NCBI RefSeq assembly: GCF_001557535.2
Contig: NZ_CP014307.1
Span: forward strand, 248,001 to 312,000
Direction: 5' to 3'
DNA from: Burkholderia sp. PAMC 26561
GTDB taxonomy: Bacteria; Pseudomonadota; Gammaproteobacteria; Burkholderiales; Burkholderiaceae
Length of the DNA: 64,000 nt
In this document: positions 26,697-35,531 of the stretch, piece by piece
Numbering within the stretch: the first letter of the stretch is position 1
Layout: the number at the start of each line of letters is the position of its first letter
Made by a program: the position numbers and the translations under genes
Notes under the pieces: model-generated
Databases searched by the model: none
What the model was told of the DNA's origin: nothing
Seen by the model: only the letters and a program-made list of their open reading frames with translations

Positions 26697-28013
26697 TCAG
26701 CCGTAAATCGCCCGGTTGACGATGTTCTCCAGATACTCCTGTTGCCCGCTCACATGCTGAGGGTTAACGCGGCGTCCGAGTGCGTCAATGGCAAGCGATT
26801 CAAGAGAGTAACCGCCCGAGAGAATCTTGCGGCCGAATTCCGTATCCCAGCCTTCATAACGGTGCTTCTTGAATTCCTCCAGCTTGTCGTTTTCAATCAG
26901 TATGGCCGCTCGTTCCAGGGCAATCGCAATGACATCGATAGCGCCAATATGGCCGTAGAACAAGTCCTCGGGGGCAACGCTCTGGCGCCGCACTTTTGCA
27001 TCGAAATTCATGCCGCCTGTGCTAAAGCCGCCGTGCTTCAGGATCTCATAGAGCGCAAGCGTCAACTCTTCAACGCTATTCGGAAACTGATCGGTGTCCC
27101 AGCCGTTTTGCGGGTCGCCGCGGTTTGCATCGACACTGCCGAAGATGCCGAGCGCATAAGCCGTCGCGATCTCATGGTGAAATGAATGACCCGCGAGCGT
27201 TGCGTGATTTGCTTCTATGTTCACGCGGATTTCATTTTGCAAACCGAACTGCGTGAGAAACCCGTGGACGGTGGCGACATCGTAATCGTATTGATGTTTG
27301 GTCGGCTCCTGCGGCTTCGGTTCGATCAGCAGAGCGCCCTTGAAGCCGGTCTTGTGCTTGTGCTCCACGACTATGTTGAGAAAGCGACCGAGCTGGTCGC
27401 GTTCGCGCTTGAGGTCGGTGTTCAGCAGCGTGTCATAACCTTCGCGCCCGCCCCACAGCACATAGTTCTCGCCACCCAGACGATGCGTCGCTTCCAGCGC
27501 CTGGAAAACCTGCGTGGCCGCAAAAGCAAACACTTCGGGATTCGGACTGGTTGCGGCGCCCGCAGCATAACGCGGATGCGAAAAGAGGTTTGCCGTGCCC
27601 CACAGCAGCTTGATACCCGTCTCTTCCTGCTTGGCCGCAAGATAGTCGGTCACGCCTTTGAAGTTGTTGACGTAGTGCTTGATGCTGTCGCCTTCGGGGG
27701 CGACGTCGGTATCGTGGAAGGTGTAGTACGGCGCGCCGAGTTTTTCGAAAAACTCGAAGGCGGCGTCGGCCTTCAGATGCGCACGTTCTATGGCGTCGCC
27801 GGGTTGCTGCCACGGCCGGTGAAACGTGCCCTGCCCGAACATGTCCACGCCCGGCCACACAAAGGAATGCCAGTAGCAGACGGCGAGCCGCAAGTGATCT
27901 TCCATGCGTTTGCCGAGCACCAGCTTGTCGCGGTCGTAGTGACGGAAGGCAAACAGGTTGTCGGACTCAGGGCCTTCATAGCGCACGGCCGGCAGGTGTT
28001 CGAAATACGACAT
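26697..28013 (-). CDS. xylA: Xylose isomerase
   Basis: 438 residues, the usual length of the class II enzyme converting D-xylose to D-xylulose. Signature and metal-binding motifs are intact: [48 protein letters not shown] and [20 protein letters not shown]. No xylB kinase gene follows; the operon on this strand continues into xylFGH after about 250 bp. A xylulokinase must be encoded elsewhere. Confidence 0.97.
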   Translation of the reverse strand: MSYFEHLPAVRYEGPESDNLFAFRHYDRDKLVLGKRMEDHLRLAVCYWHSFVWPGVDMFGQGTFHRPWQQPGDAIERAHLKADAAFEFFEKLGAPYYTFHDTDVAPEGDSIKHYVNNFKGVTDYLAAKQEETGIKLLWGTANLFSHPRYAAGAATSPNPEVFAFAATQVFQALEATHRLGGENYVLWGGREGYDTLLNTDLKRERDQLGRFLNIVVEHKHKTGFKGALLIEPKPQEPTKHQYDYDVATVHGFLTQFGLQNEIRVNIEANHATLAGHSFHHEIATAYALGIFGSVDANRGDPQNGWDTDQFPNSVEELTLALYEILKHGGFSTGGMNFDAKVRRQSVAPEDLFYGHIGAIDVIAIALERAAILIENDKLEEFKKHRYEGWDTEFGRKILSGGYSLESLAIDALGRRVNPQHVSGQQEYLENIVNRAIYG

Positions 28014-28067
28014 GGGCGTCTCCGTCTTTTAATGTGACGCCATGCTGCCAGCTTGGTCCGCCTCGGG

Positions 28068-28124
28068 GCAATTGCGAAATCCGCCAGCGCGCATGGTGAT
28101 TCTTGGGCTAAGTGGAAATCAGGC
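28068..28124. promoter_or_regulatory. Putative XylR operator in the xylA-xylR intergenic region
   Basis: Two direct repeats, GAAATCCGCC (28076-28085) and GAAATCAGGC (28115-28124), lie 39 bp apart. The first is part of GCAATTGCGAAATCCGCC, shared with the xylF upstream region. AraC-type activators commonly bind direct repeats, so this suits XylR. Confidence 0.5.
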
Positions 28125-28263
28125 TGGCGGCAGACCTGTCACGAGGCCTAGAATCAGCAAACGCTAAAAAGCGGCGAGAACAAAACACAGAGGCGCATAT
28201 TGCGCCGCAACGGAGATGACGGGCATCTCGCTGCAATGCGGCGCGAGACCCGTCCGGAGCTCG

Positions 28264-29472
28264 ATGACACGACCCCAGACCGCTCAGGCTTCGCACAGGA
28301 TCGCACTGCTGTTCAACGCGAACAAGGTGTATGACCGCGAGGTGATCACGGGCATTGGCAACTACCTGCTCTCTACGCGCGTTGCGTGGGACCTGTTCCT
28401 GGAGGAGGATTTCCGCTGCCGGCTTAACGGGATTGAACGCTTTGAAGGCGACGGCATCATCGCGGACTTCGACGATCCCGCCGTGGCCGAAGCGCTCGGC
28501 GATTCGCAGTTGCCCGTGGTTGCAGTGGGTTCATCGTATGCGGACTGCGCATGTTATCCGGCCAACCTGCCCTACATTGCCACCGATAACGCCAAGCTCA
28601 TGTCATTGGCGTACACCCATCTGATAGGCGCGGGCCTGCAGCGTTTCGCGCTCTATAGCCTGCCAGAGTCGCTCGAGAACCGCTGGGCGCAGGAACGCGA
28701 ATTGGCATTCAAGGCGCTGCTTGCGGCGGATGGACTTGAAGCCGATATTCATCGCGGATTGCCGACCAGCGCGCCGGTCTGGAGTCAGGCAAGTGCGCAA
28801 CTGACATCGTGGCTGGAGAGTCTGCCGAAGCCCGTTGGTGTAATCGCCGTCACCGATGCCCGCGCGCGTCACTTGCTTCAGGCGTGCCTTATTTCGGGCA
28901 TACCCGTGCCTGAACAGGTTGCGATCATCGGCATAGACAACGATCCGTTGACGCGCTCGCTTACACGCATACCGCTTTCTTCAGTCATTCAGGGTACCGA
29001 GGAAATGGGCCGAACCGCCGCGCATCTGCTTCATCAGATGCTGGGCGGTGCCCGATTCCATGGCAGACGGATTCTCGTGCCGCCTGTCGGCATCAACGTG
29101 CTTGAATCGACACGCCATCAACCGGTTTCGAGCCCCTATGTCATGCGTGCTCGCCACTACATCCGGCAGTACGCGTGCCAGGGCATCAAGACCGAACAGG
29201 TGGCCGATTATGTTGGCGTATCGCGCTCCTCGCTTGAGGATTATTTCCGGCGTGAACTCGGGCATACGGTGCATCAGGAGATCCTTAACCACAAGCTCGA
29301 TGTCGCGAAGCAGCTTCTCGCGCGCCACGACCTTTCCAGCGCGGAAGTCGCCATCCGATGTGGCTTTACGTCGTTGCAATACATGTACGCCGTATTCCGG
29401 CGCGAGCTCGACTGCACGCCGCGCGAGTATCAGGAGCGGCTGCCCGTCGCGCCATGCGGCCAGCCCGGCTGA
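28264..29472 (+). CDS. xylR: Xylose operon regulator XylR
   Basis: 402 residues from ATG 28264 (MTRPQTAQASHRIALLFNANKVYDRE), with CCGGAG just upstream; an ATG at 28216 is possible. The N-terminal half is a LacI-like sugar-sensing domain and the C-terminal half an AraC helix-turn-helix (EQVADYVGVSRSSLEDYFRRE, then SAEVAIRCGFTSLQYMYAVFRRE). This is the E. coli XylR layout. It is divergent from xylA and likely activates xylA and xylFGH on xylose. Confidence 0.93.
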   Translation: MTRPQTAQASHRIALLFNANKVYDREVITGIGNYLLSTRVAWDLFLEEDFRCRLNGIERFEGDGIIADFDDPAVAEALGDSQLPVVAVGSSYADCACYPANLPYIATDNAKLMSLAYTHLIGAGLQRFALYSLPESLENRWAQERELAFKALLAADGLEADIHRGLPTSAPVWSQASAQLTSWLESLPKPVGVIAVTDARARHLLQACLISGIPVPEQVAIIGIDNDPLTRSLTRIPLSSVIQGTEEMGRTAAHLLHQMLGGARFHGRRILVPPVGINVLESTRHQPVSSPYVMRARHYIRQYACQGIKTEQVADYVGVSRSSLEDYFRRELGHTVHQEILNHKLDVAKQLLARHDLSSAEVAIRCGFTSLQYMYAVFRRELDCTPREYQERLPVAPCGQPG

Positions 29473-29482
29473 TCCCTCTTTC

Positions 29483-30574
29483 ATGAACCTCGCTGCCATG
29501 CCTACCATCGCCCGAACAGGCTCTGTCCGCGTAAGCGCCGAACGCTGGGGTGCGCTGCCCGGCGGCGATGTCGCCCGGCTGTTCACGCTGCGCAATGCGC
29601 ACGGCATGCGCGTGGCGATCAGTGACCTGGGCGCGACGCTGGTTTCATGGAACGCGCCCGACCGCGCAGGCCGCGTGGCGGACGTGCTGCTGGGCCACGA
29701 CACCCCCGCCGAATACTTCGCCGGCCATGCGTATCTTGGCGGCGTGATCGGACGCTGGGCGAACCGCATCGAGAACGCGCGCTTCGCGCTTGGCGGCGTG
29801 GCCTATTCGCTCGATCGCAACGAAGGCGGCAACCTGCTGCATGGTGGCGCGGCGGGGTTTCACCGGGCGTTATGGGACGCGCAGGAAGTCGATGGCGGTA
29901 TCGAACTCACACATGAATCGCCGGAAGGTGAAGCGGGATTCCCCGGAGCGGTATCGACCAAGTTGCGCTATACGCTGGACGACGACGGCACGCTCACGCT
30001 CGCATACGAAGCGGTGTCCGACGCGCCGACGCCCGTCAACCTCACGAACCACGCGTGCTTCAATCTCTCGGGCGACGACACAGCCGATATCCGCGGCCAT
30101 GTCATCTCCATAGACGCCGATACCTTTTTTGAAGTCGATGCCGCCCTGATCCCTGAGGGCCGCGCCGAAGTCGCGGGCCACGCGTTTGATTTTCGCGCGA
30201 GCGCCCCGCTGGGTGCACGGCTCGACTGGCCGCACGATCAGTTGTCGCGCGCAGGTGGTTTTGATCATTGTTATGTAGTGGGCGAACGCGGTGATTCACA
30301 CAGGCCCGTGGTGCGCCTTTACGACCCGGGCAGCGGCCGCGAACTGACCATGGGCACGAATGCACCCGGCGTGCAGTTCTATACGGGCAATCATCTCGAT
30401 GGCATCGTCGGACGGCATGGCCGGCGCTACGGCAAACACGCCGGCCTGTGCCTGCAGGCGGGCGCGTTTCCGAACCAGGTCAACATGCCGGATGCCGGCA
30501 GTGTGATCGTGAGCCCTGGCGAAACGTACAGGCAGGTCACCTGGTATCGCGTGGGCGTGCGGCATGGCGCGTGA
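29483..30574 (+). CDS. galM: Aldose 1-epimerase (mutarotase)
   Basis: 363 residues from ATG 29483, 10 bp after xylR; an ATG at 29498 is also possible. Family motifs: GGVIGRWANRIENARF, NEGGNLLHGG, the catalytic His in NLTNHACFNL, GFDHCYVV and PGVQFYTGNHLDG. It interconverts sugar anomers, here presumably alpha/beta-xylose before isomerisation, because it is co-transcribed with xylR. Confidence 0.93.
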   Translation: MNLAAMPTIARTGSVRVSAERWGALPGGDVARLFTLRNAHGMRVAISDLGATLVSWNAPDRAGRVADVLLGHDTPAEYFAGHAYLGGVIGRWANRIENARFALGGVAYSLDRNEGGNLLHGGAAGFHRALWDAQEVDGGIELTHESPEGEAGFPGAVSTKLRYTLDDDGTLTLAYEAVSDAPTPVNLTNHACFNLSGDDTADIRGHVISIDADTFFEVDAALIPEGRAEVAGHAFDFRASAPLGARLDWPHDQLSRAGGFDHCYVVGERGDSHRPVVRLYDPGSGRELTMGTNAPGVQFYTGNHLDGIVGRHGRRYGKHAGLCLQAGAFPNQVNMPDAGSVIVSPGETYRQVTWYRVGVRHGA

Positions 30575-30586
30575 ATGCCTGCGTGC

Positions 30587-30934
30587 CTATTTCACGACGA
30601 TCATCCCCGTCATATGCGGGTGCAAGGAACAGAAGTACTTATACGTACCGGGCTTGACGAACACCTGAGAGAATTTCTCGCCGGAGTCGAGCGGCGGTGA
30701 CTTGAACGTGCGCGGCTTGGCATCGTTGACGATGGTATGAGGGATATCGTCACGGTTTTCCCACGTCACGGTCGCTCCGGCCGCCACCGACAACTGCGCG
30801 GGACTGAACGAAAAATTATCGATGACGACCGCGGCCGTGGGTCCTACATCGGCAAATGCAGGACCCGTTGCACCGCTGGTTGCGATAAGCAGCGTTGCAA
30901 TCCGTACCACCCGTAGAGTAGAAAGAAGGTTCAT
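30587..30934 (-). CDS. Exported cupredoxin (amicyanin/plastocyanin-like)
   Basis: 115 residues with a signal peptide ending at AFADVG. The type-1 copper ligands are visible: His in DDIPHTIVND and the C-terminal cluster FCSLHPHMTGM (Cys, His, Met). It would be a small periplasmic electron carrier. Its ATG overlaps the stop of the upstream phosphoesterase gene by four bases, so the two are translationally coupled and likely act together. Confidence 0.9.
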   Translation of the reverse strand: MNLLSTLRVVRIATLLIATSGATGPAFADVGPTAAVVIDNFSFSPAQLSVAAGATVTWENRDDIPHTIVNDAKPRTFKSPPLDSGEKFSQVFVKPGTYKYFCSLHPHMTGMIVVK

Positions 30935-31896
30935 ACGCTCAACCTCGTGTCGACGACGGCAAGTTCCATGTGACCTGGCACGTAATTCACGGACCGAACG
31001 CCGAGCAAGGTGCGCAGCGTGTCGGCAGGAACTTTCATTGGACCGGGGCCTGCCGCCGTCCCCGGCACAGGTTGCGGAAAGGCTGTTGACATTGCCGAGT
31101 AGAAGCTGATGTCGCCCTCCACCTTCTGCGCCACCTGATGCACGTGGCCGTTCAGAACCGTCACAGACCCGAAGCGTTTCATCATGCTCAATGCTTGCGC
31201 ACTGTCATCGGTGCCCCATCCCCATTGCGGATACAACGACCACAGCGGGATGTGCGCAAACACGACAAGCGGCGTGCTGATCGAACGGCGCGCCAGGTCT
31301 TGTTTCAGCCATGCAAGTTGTTCATCGCCGAGATAACCCAGGCCGCCGCCGCGCATGTTCAGCACATTCGTCAAACCGATAAAATGAACCCCGCCCTGGT
31401 CGAAGCTGTACCATTTTTTATCGGCGGGCTTCGAGAAGCGTTCGAAATACGCATTGCCGTCGTCGACCAGTACGTCGTGTTCGCCAGGCACGTAGTGGAC
31501 ATCGAGTCCCGCGCTGCCGATGATTTGCGCGGCCGTATCAAACTCGCCCGGCTTTGACAGATGGCTGATGTCGCCGGTATGGATCATGAATGCAGGTTTC
31601 TGGTTCGACGCGCGGATCGTGTCGACGGCTTCCTGAAGCGTGCTCGCCGGATCGAGATTCGGGTCCTTGCTGAAGCCTATGTGACTGTCGCTGACCTGCA
31701 CGAAGCTGAACGCGTGACGGTCGACCTGGGCTGCTTGCGCCGTGCCGCCCAAAAGCCTCGAGCCGGGGACGCCACCGCTGAGCGTCCATAGCATGCCGGC
31801 GCCGGCCCACGCCATGCAGCTCAGCGCGGTGCGCCTTTTGGCGCCATGTTCGCCGAGTGTTTCGGGCTCCGCTGTATCTTTCGTGATGTCAGGCAT
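30931..31896 (-). CDS. Tat-exported calcineurin-like metallophosphoesterase
   Basis: 321 residues. The N-terminus has a twin-Arg signal (KRRTALSCMAWAGAGML) with cleavage near AQAAQ. The metallophosphoesterase motifs follow: QVSDSHIGF, HTGDISHLS, PGEHDVL and VLNGHVHQV. The Tat route suggests folding with metals in the cytoplasm. It is upstream of, and coupled to, the cupredoxin gene and divergent from an ECF sigma gene, a plausible stress-response unit. The substrate is unknown. Confidence 0.88.
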   Translation of the reverse strand: MPDITKDTAEPETLGEHGAKRRTALSCMAWAGAGMLWTLSGGVPGSRLLGGTAQAAQVDRHAFSFVQVSDSHIGFSKDPNLDPASTLQEAVDTIRASNQKPAFMIHTGDISHLSKPGEFDTAAQIIGSAGLDVHYVPGEHDVLVDDGNAYFERFSKPADKKWYSFDQGGVHFIGLTNVLNMRGGGLGYLGDEQLAWLKQDLARRSISTPLVVFAHIPLWSLYPQWGWGTDDSAQALSMMKRFGSVTVLNGHVHQVAQKVEGDISFYSAMSTAFPQPVPGTAAGPGPMKVPADTLRTLLGVRSVNYVPGHMELAVVDTRLSV

Positions 31897-32085
31897 GACG
31901 GGTTCCTTGTAGTGTTGGAAATGGGTTTGATTGCCCCATGCTCATCGAACTGCAATACGCCCTGCCTTATTCCAGGTTTATTTTTTCCGCAAACTCGCGT
32001 AACGGGGAATAAATCGATGCCAGCGCCGGTAAGTTAGATTGAGTGCTTGCGTCCTTTCGCAGCTGGAGTAGTCAGGAGAACACCG

Positions 32086-32694
32086 ATGGGGAAGTCCCCG
32101 CCGAATCGCTTCGATCAGGTGATGCTGCCGCATCTAGACGCGGCGTATAACCTCGCCCGCTGGTTGAGCGGCAGCGCGACCGAAGCTGACGACGTCGTGC
32201 AGGAAGCTTTCCTGCGGGCTTTCCGTTTCTTCGATGGCTATACCGGTGACAACCCGCGCGCATGGCTGCTCGCGATCGTGCGTAATACGTGGTTCACGGA
32301 GTGGCGCAAGCATCATCATCAGGCGGACTCCACGCCCTACGACGACTCGCTGCAAGTCGATGAACAGCTTCCCGGCTGGTCCGACGAAAGCGGCGACGAC
32401 CCCGAGAAGATGGCGGTGCGACAGGACGAGACGGATCTCGTGCATCGCGCGCTTGCCATGTTGCCGGTGGAATTTCGTGAGGTGATCGTGCTGCGTGAAC
32501 TGGAGGACATGAGTTACAAGGACGTGGCGCAGGTTGCGGGCATTCCTATTGGCACGGTCATGTCGCGGCTCTCGCGCGCGCGGCGACTGTTGTGCAGTGC
32601 AGTGCGCATAGCGCAAGGCAATCCGGAACACCCTGCCATTCGTCTGGTGAAAACACCGCCTGCCGGCGCCGAGGAGTCCAAGCGTGGAAACTGA
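32086..32694 (+). CDS. ECF RNA polymerase sigma factor
   Basis: 202 residues from ATG 32086 (MGKSPPNRFDQV), with TCAGGAGAA upstream. Region 2 has NLARWLSGSATEADDVVQEAFLR and region 4 has LPVEFREVIVLRELEDMSYKDVAQVAG with GTVMSRLSRARRLL. It directs RNA polymerase to a stress regulon. It overlaps the anti-sigma gene by 11 bases and diverges from the phosphoesterase/cupredoxin genes, the likely targets. A GGGAATAA at 32005-32012 in the promoter region could be an autoregulatory -35 element, but this is weak. Confidence 0.93.
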   Translation: MGKSPPNRFDQVMLPHLDAAYNLARWLSGSATEADDVVQEAFLRAFRFFDGYTGDNPRAWLLAIVRNTWFTEWRKHHHQADSTPYDDSLQVDEQLPGWSDESGDDPEKMAVRQDETDLVHRALAMLPVEFREVIVLRELEDMSYKDVAQVAGIPIGTVMSRLSRARRLLCSAVRIAQGNPEHPAIRLVKTPPAGAEESKRGN

Positions 32695-33361
32695 AAACAA
32701 CGTGTCACTCGCCGAGAAGCTGCGCGATGGATCGCTGTACGAACGTGCGCCTTCGTCGCTGCACGCTCAGGTGCGCGCGCGGCTCAACGAACAACACGAA
32801 AAGAAGCGGTGGTTCTCGTTGAACTGGCCGATGCGCTCCGCGGGCTTGCTGTTTGCCGGCGGGGGTATCACCGGGATCTGCGCATGCGCGCTGGTGTTCT
32901 TCTCGATGATGTTCTTTCAACGTCCCGGTGGAACGAACGGGATCGAACAGGAGATCGTTGCGAGTCACGTGCGGGCGCTGATGTCAGCGCGGACCATGGA
33001 TGTGCTTTCAAGCGACCAGCATACGGTGAAGCCGTGGTTCAACGGGCGCATTGATTACGCACCTCCTGTGGTCGACCCACAAGCGCAAGGATTTCCATTG
33101 GTTGGTGGAAGACTTGACTATGTGGACCATCGGCCGGTGGCTGTCATGATTTATCACTACCTCAAACACCCTATCGATCTCTATGTTTTCCCTGATACCG
33201 CAGGTCATGCAGCGGTGCCTGCAGCCATGACCACCGAGACGAGTGAAGGGTATTCACTGATCAAGTGGCGGCAGAACGGGATGGTGTTCTGGGCAATCAC
33301 AGACGCTTCGCCTGTTTATTTGAAGCGCTTTGCCGACGCCGTGGTTGCCGGTTTGCAATGA
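32684..33361 (+). CDS. Transmembrane anti-sigma factor
   Basis: 225 residues from a GTG start overlapping the sigma stop. A cytoplasmic N-terminal part of about 50 residues precedes one membrane segment (AGLLFAGGGITGICACALVFFSMMFF), followed by a periplasmic domain of about 145 residues. The zinc-binding HxxxCxxC motif of common anti-sigma factors is absent from the N-terminal part, so this is a non-ZAS type. The arrangement behind the ECF gene supports the role. Confidence 0.82.
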   Translation: METENNVSLAEKLRDGSLYERAPSSLHAQVRARLNEQHEKKRWFSLNWPMRSAGLLFAGGGITGICACALVFFSMMFFQRPGGTNGIEQEIVASHVRALMSARTMDVLSSDQHTVKPWFNGRIDYAPPVVDPQAQGFPLVGGRLDYVDHRPVAVMIYHYLKHPIDLYVFPDTAGHAAVPAAMTTETSEGYSLIKWRQNGMVFWAITDASPVYLKRFADAVVAGLQ

Positions 33362-33655
33362 GGTCATGGGTCGCGCCCAAGCCCGGCTTGGACCTCGTTT
33401 TTCATCATACGGTTCTCTCTGCTCCCGAGCATCTTCAACGGGTCATTCATCTGATATTCGCGATTTGAAAACCTCGTTCGCACCGGCGAGCTAAGCCCTT
33501 TTTAAGCAGGCAGAATCATCGCCTGGTCGGGCGCTTTTCTTGCTGATTGGGGACACCACACGCCGCTTCGTCATGCTGATCAGAAACGAGTAACTCGTGC
33601 GAAAACGATGCGGGTATCACGTGCTGTGGTGTCCATCTGCCACGGGAGAACCGCC

Positions 33656-35485
33656 GTGAAATCTCTGCACTCCAAATTCGCTGTTTACGCAGTCTGTCAG
33701 CGTCGTCTGTTCGAGAGTTGTGCAGGATTGCTGATCGCGGTATGCCTCGGTTCATGTGGCGGCGGTTCAGGCGGCAGTCCTTCCACGTCTGCCAGTGCGG
33801 GGGGTGCCAGCGGCGCCAGCGGTGCCAGCGGAACCGCCGCAAGTCCAGGCACGAGCTCGGCGCCATCCGCGACCACACCCGCCGTGACACCCGCCACCCC
33901 CGCCACGCCCAGCACGCCCGCGTCCAGCGGCACGAACTCCGGTTCGACGACCACCACGCCAACGCCCGTCCCCTCCTTTGCAACCGACGTGCTGATGCAT
34001 CACAACGACCTCGCGCGAACCGGTCAGATGCTGGCGGAAACAACGCTCACGCTCGCTAATGTCAATTCGGCAACGTTCGGCAAACTGCGCTTCCTTCCCG
34101 CTGACGGCAAGGTCGATGGCCAGCCGCTCTTCGTCACCAGCCTGACGATAGGCGCAGCGACGCATAACGTCGTCTACGTGGTCACTGAGCACGACAGCGT
34201 CTATGCCTATGACGCCGACAACGGTGCCGCACTGTGGCAAAAATCGCTGGCCGGCGCTGGAGAAACGCCGAGCCTCGATACCGGTTGCCAGGACCTCACG
34301 CCCGAAATCGGGATTACGGCCACGCCGGTCATCGACCGGTCGCGCGGTGCGAACGGCGCGCTCTATGCCGTTGCCATGAGCACGGACGCGAGCGGCAACG
34401 TTCATCACCGCCTGCATGCGATCGACCTTGCGACCGGTGCGGAGTTGTTCGGAGGCCCAACTGAAATTTCTGCAACCTATCCAGGCAACGGCGCAGAAGG
34501 CGTCAACGGAGTTCTGACTTTCAATCCGGCCCTGCACACGGTGCGTGCGGCGCTGACGCTCGTCAACGGCAACATCTACATGGGGTGGACAGCGCACTGC
34601 ATGTCAGGCAACTACAATGGCTGGCTGATGACCTACAGCGCGGCTACGCTCAAGCAAACCGGCGCGCTTCCCGTGACGCCCAACGGCAGCCAGGGATCGA
34701 TCTGGATGGCGGGTTCGGGCATAGCGTCGGACGGGACATCGATTTATTTCATCGATGGCAACGGCACCTTCGGCACGAATCTGAACGCGCAGGGTTTCCC
34801 GGCAGACGGTGATCTCGGCGATGCGTTCATCAAGCTGTCCGCAACCGCCACGCCGGCCGTCACCGATTACTTCGCCATGTCCGACGTCGTGGCACAAGCT
34901 GCCGCAGACAATGATTTCGGCTCGGGCGGCGCTATGCTGCTGCCCGATCAAACCACTGCGAACGGGACGGTCAAGCATCTGGCTGTAGGCGCGGGCAAGG
35001 ACAACAACATCTACGTGGTCGATCGAGACAACATGGGCAAGTTCAGCCCGACGTCGAACAACATCTGGCAAACGCTGACCGGGGTCCTGGCCGGTGGTAT
35101 CTGGGGGTCGCCTGCGTACTACAACAACGTGGTCTATTACGGCGGACAGACCGATGCGCTCAAGGCGCTGCCTGTCACTAACGCACTGCTCGCCACCGCG
35201 GCGTCCTCGCGGAGCCCGACGCAGTTTCCTTATCCCGGCGCAACGCCCGCCATCTCGGCGAACGGCGCCAGCAACGGTATTGTGTGGGCGGCGGAAAATG
35301 GCACGGTCGCAGCGCTGCACGCCTACGACGCCACCAACCTCGCGCATGAGTTATACAACAGCAATCAGGCCGGCGCGCGCGATCAGTTCGGCGCTGGCAA
35401 CAAGTTCATCACGCCGATGATCGCAGCCGGGAAGGTCTATGTCGGCGCGACGAATGGGGTCGCCGTGTTCGGGTTGCTGAAATGA
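33656..35485 (+). CDS. PQQ-like beta-propeller lipoprotein
   Basis: 609 residues from a GTG start at 33656, with GGGAGAA upstream; an ATG at 33608 lacks this. The signal peptide ends in a lipobox (CLGSC), so it is a lipoprotein. Residues 40-105 are a Ser/Thr/Pro/Ala/Gly-rich linker. The remainder shows beta-propeller repeats such as NVVYVVTEHDSVYAYDADNG and NNVVYYGGQTDALKAL. It probably sits on the outer membrane or in the periplasm as a binding or scaffolding protein. No PQQ-dehydrogenase catalytic motif is evident. Confidence 0.78.
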   Translation: MKSLHSKFAVYAVCQRRLFESCAGLLIAVCLGSCGGGSGGSPSTSASAGGASGASGASGTAASPGTSSAPSATTPAVTPATPATPSTPASSGTNSGSTTTTPTPVPSFATDVLMHHNDLARTGQMLAETTLTLANVNSATFGKLRFLPADGKVDGQPLFVTSLTIGAATHNVVYVVTEHDSVYAYDADNGAALWQKSLAGAGETPSLDTGCQDLTPEIGITATPVIDRSRGANGALYAVAMSTDASGNVHHRLHAIDLATGAELFGGPTEISATYPGNGAEGVNGVLTFNPALHTVRAALTLVNGNIYMGWTAHCMSGNYNGWLMTYSAATLKQTGALPVTPNGSQGSIWMAGSGIASDGTSIYFIDGNGTFGTNLNAQGFPADGDLGDAFIKLSATATPAVTDYFAMSDVVAQAAADNDFGSGGAMLLPDQTTANGTVKHLAVGAGKDNNIYVVDRDNMGKFSPTSNNIWQTLTGVLAGGIWGSPAYYNNVVYYGGQTDALKALPVTNALLATAASSRSPTQFPYPGATPAISANGASNGIVWAAENGTVAALHAYDATNLAHELYNSNQAGARDQFGAGNKFITPMIAAGKVYVGATNGVAVFGLLK

Positions 35486-35531
35486 GATGACGCGCTGACG
35501 CTGCGCGCAAGCTGAGTTGCTGCCCGCATTG

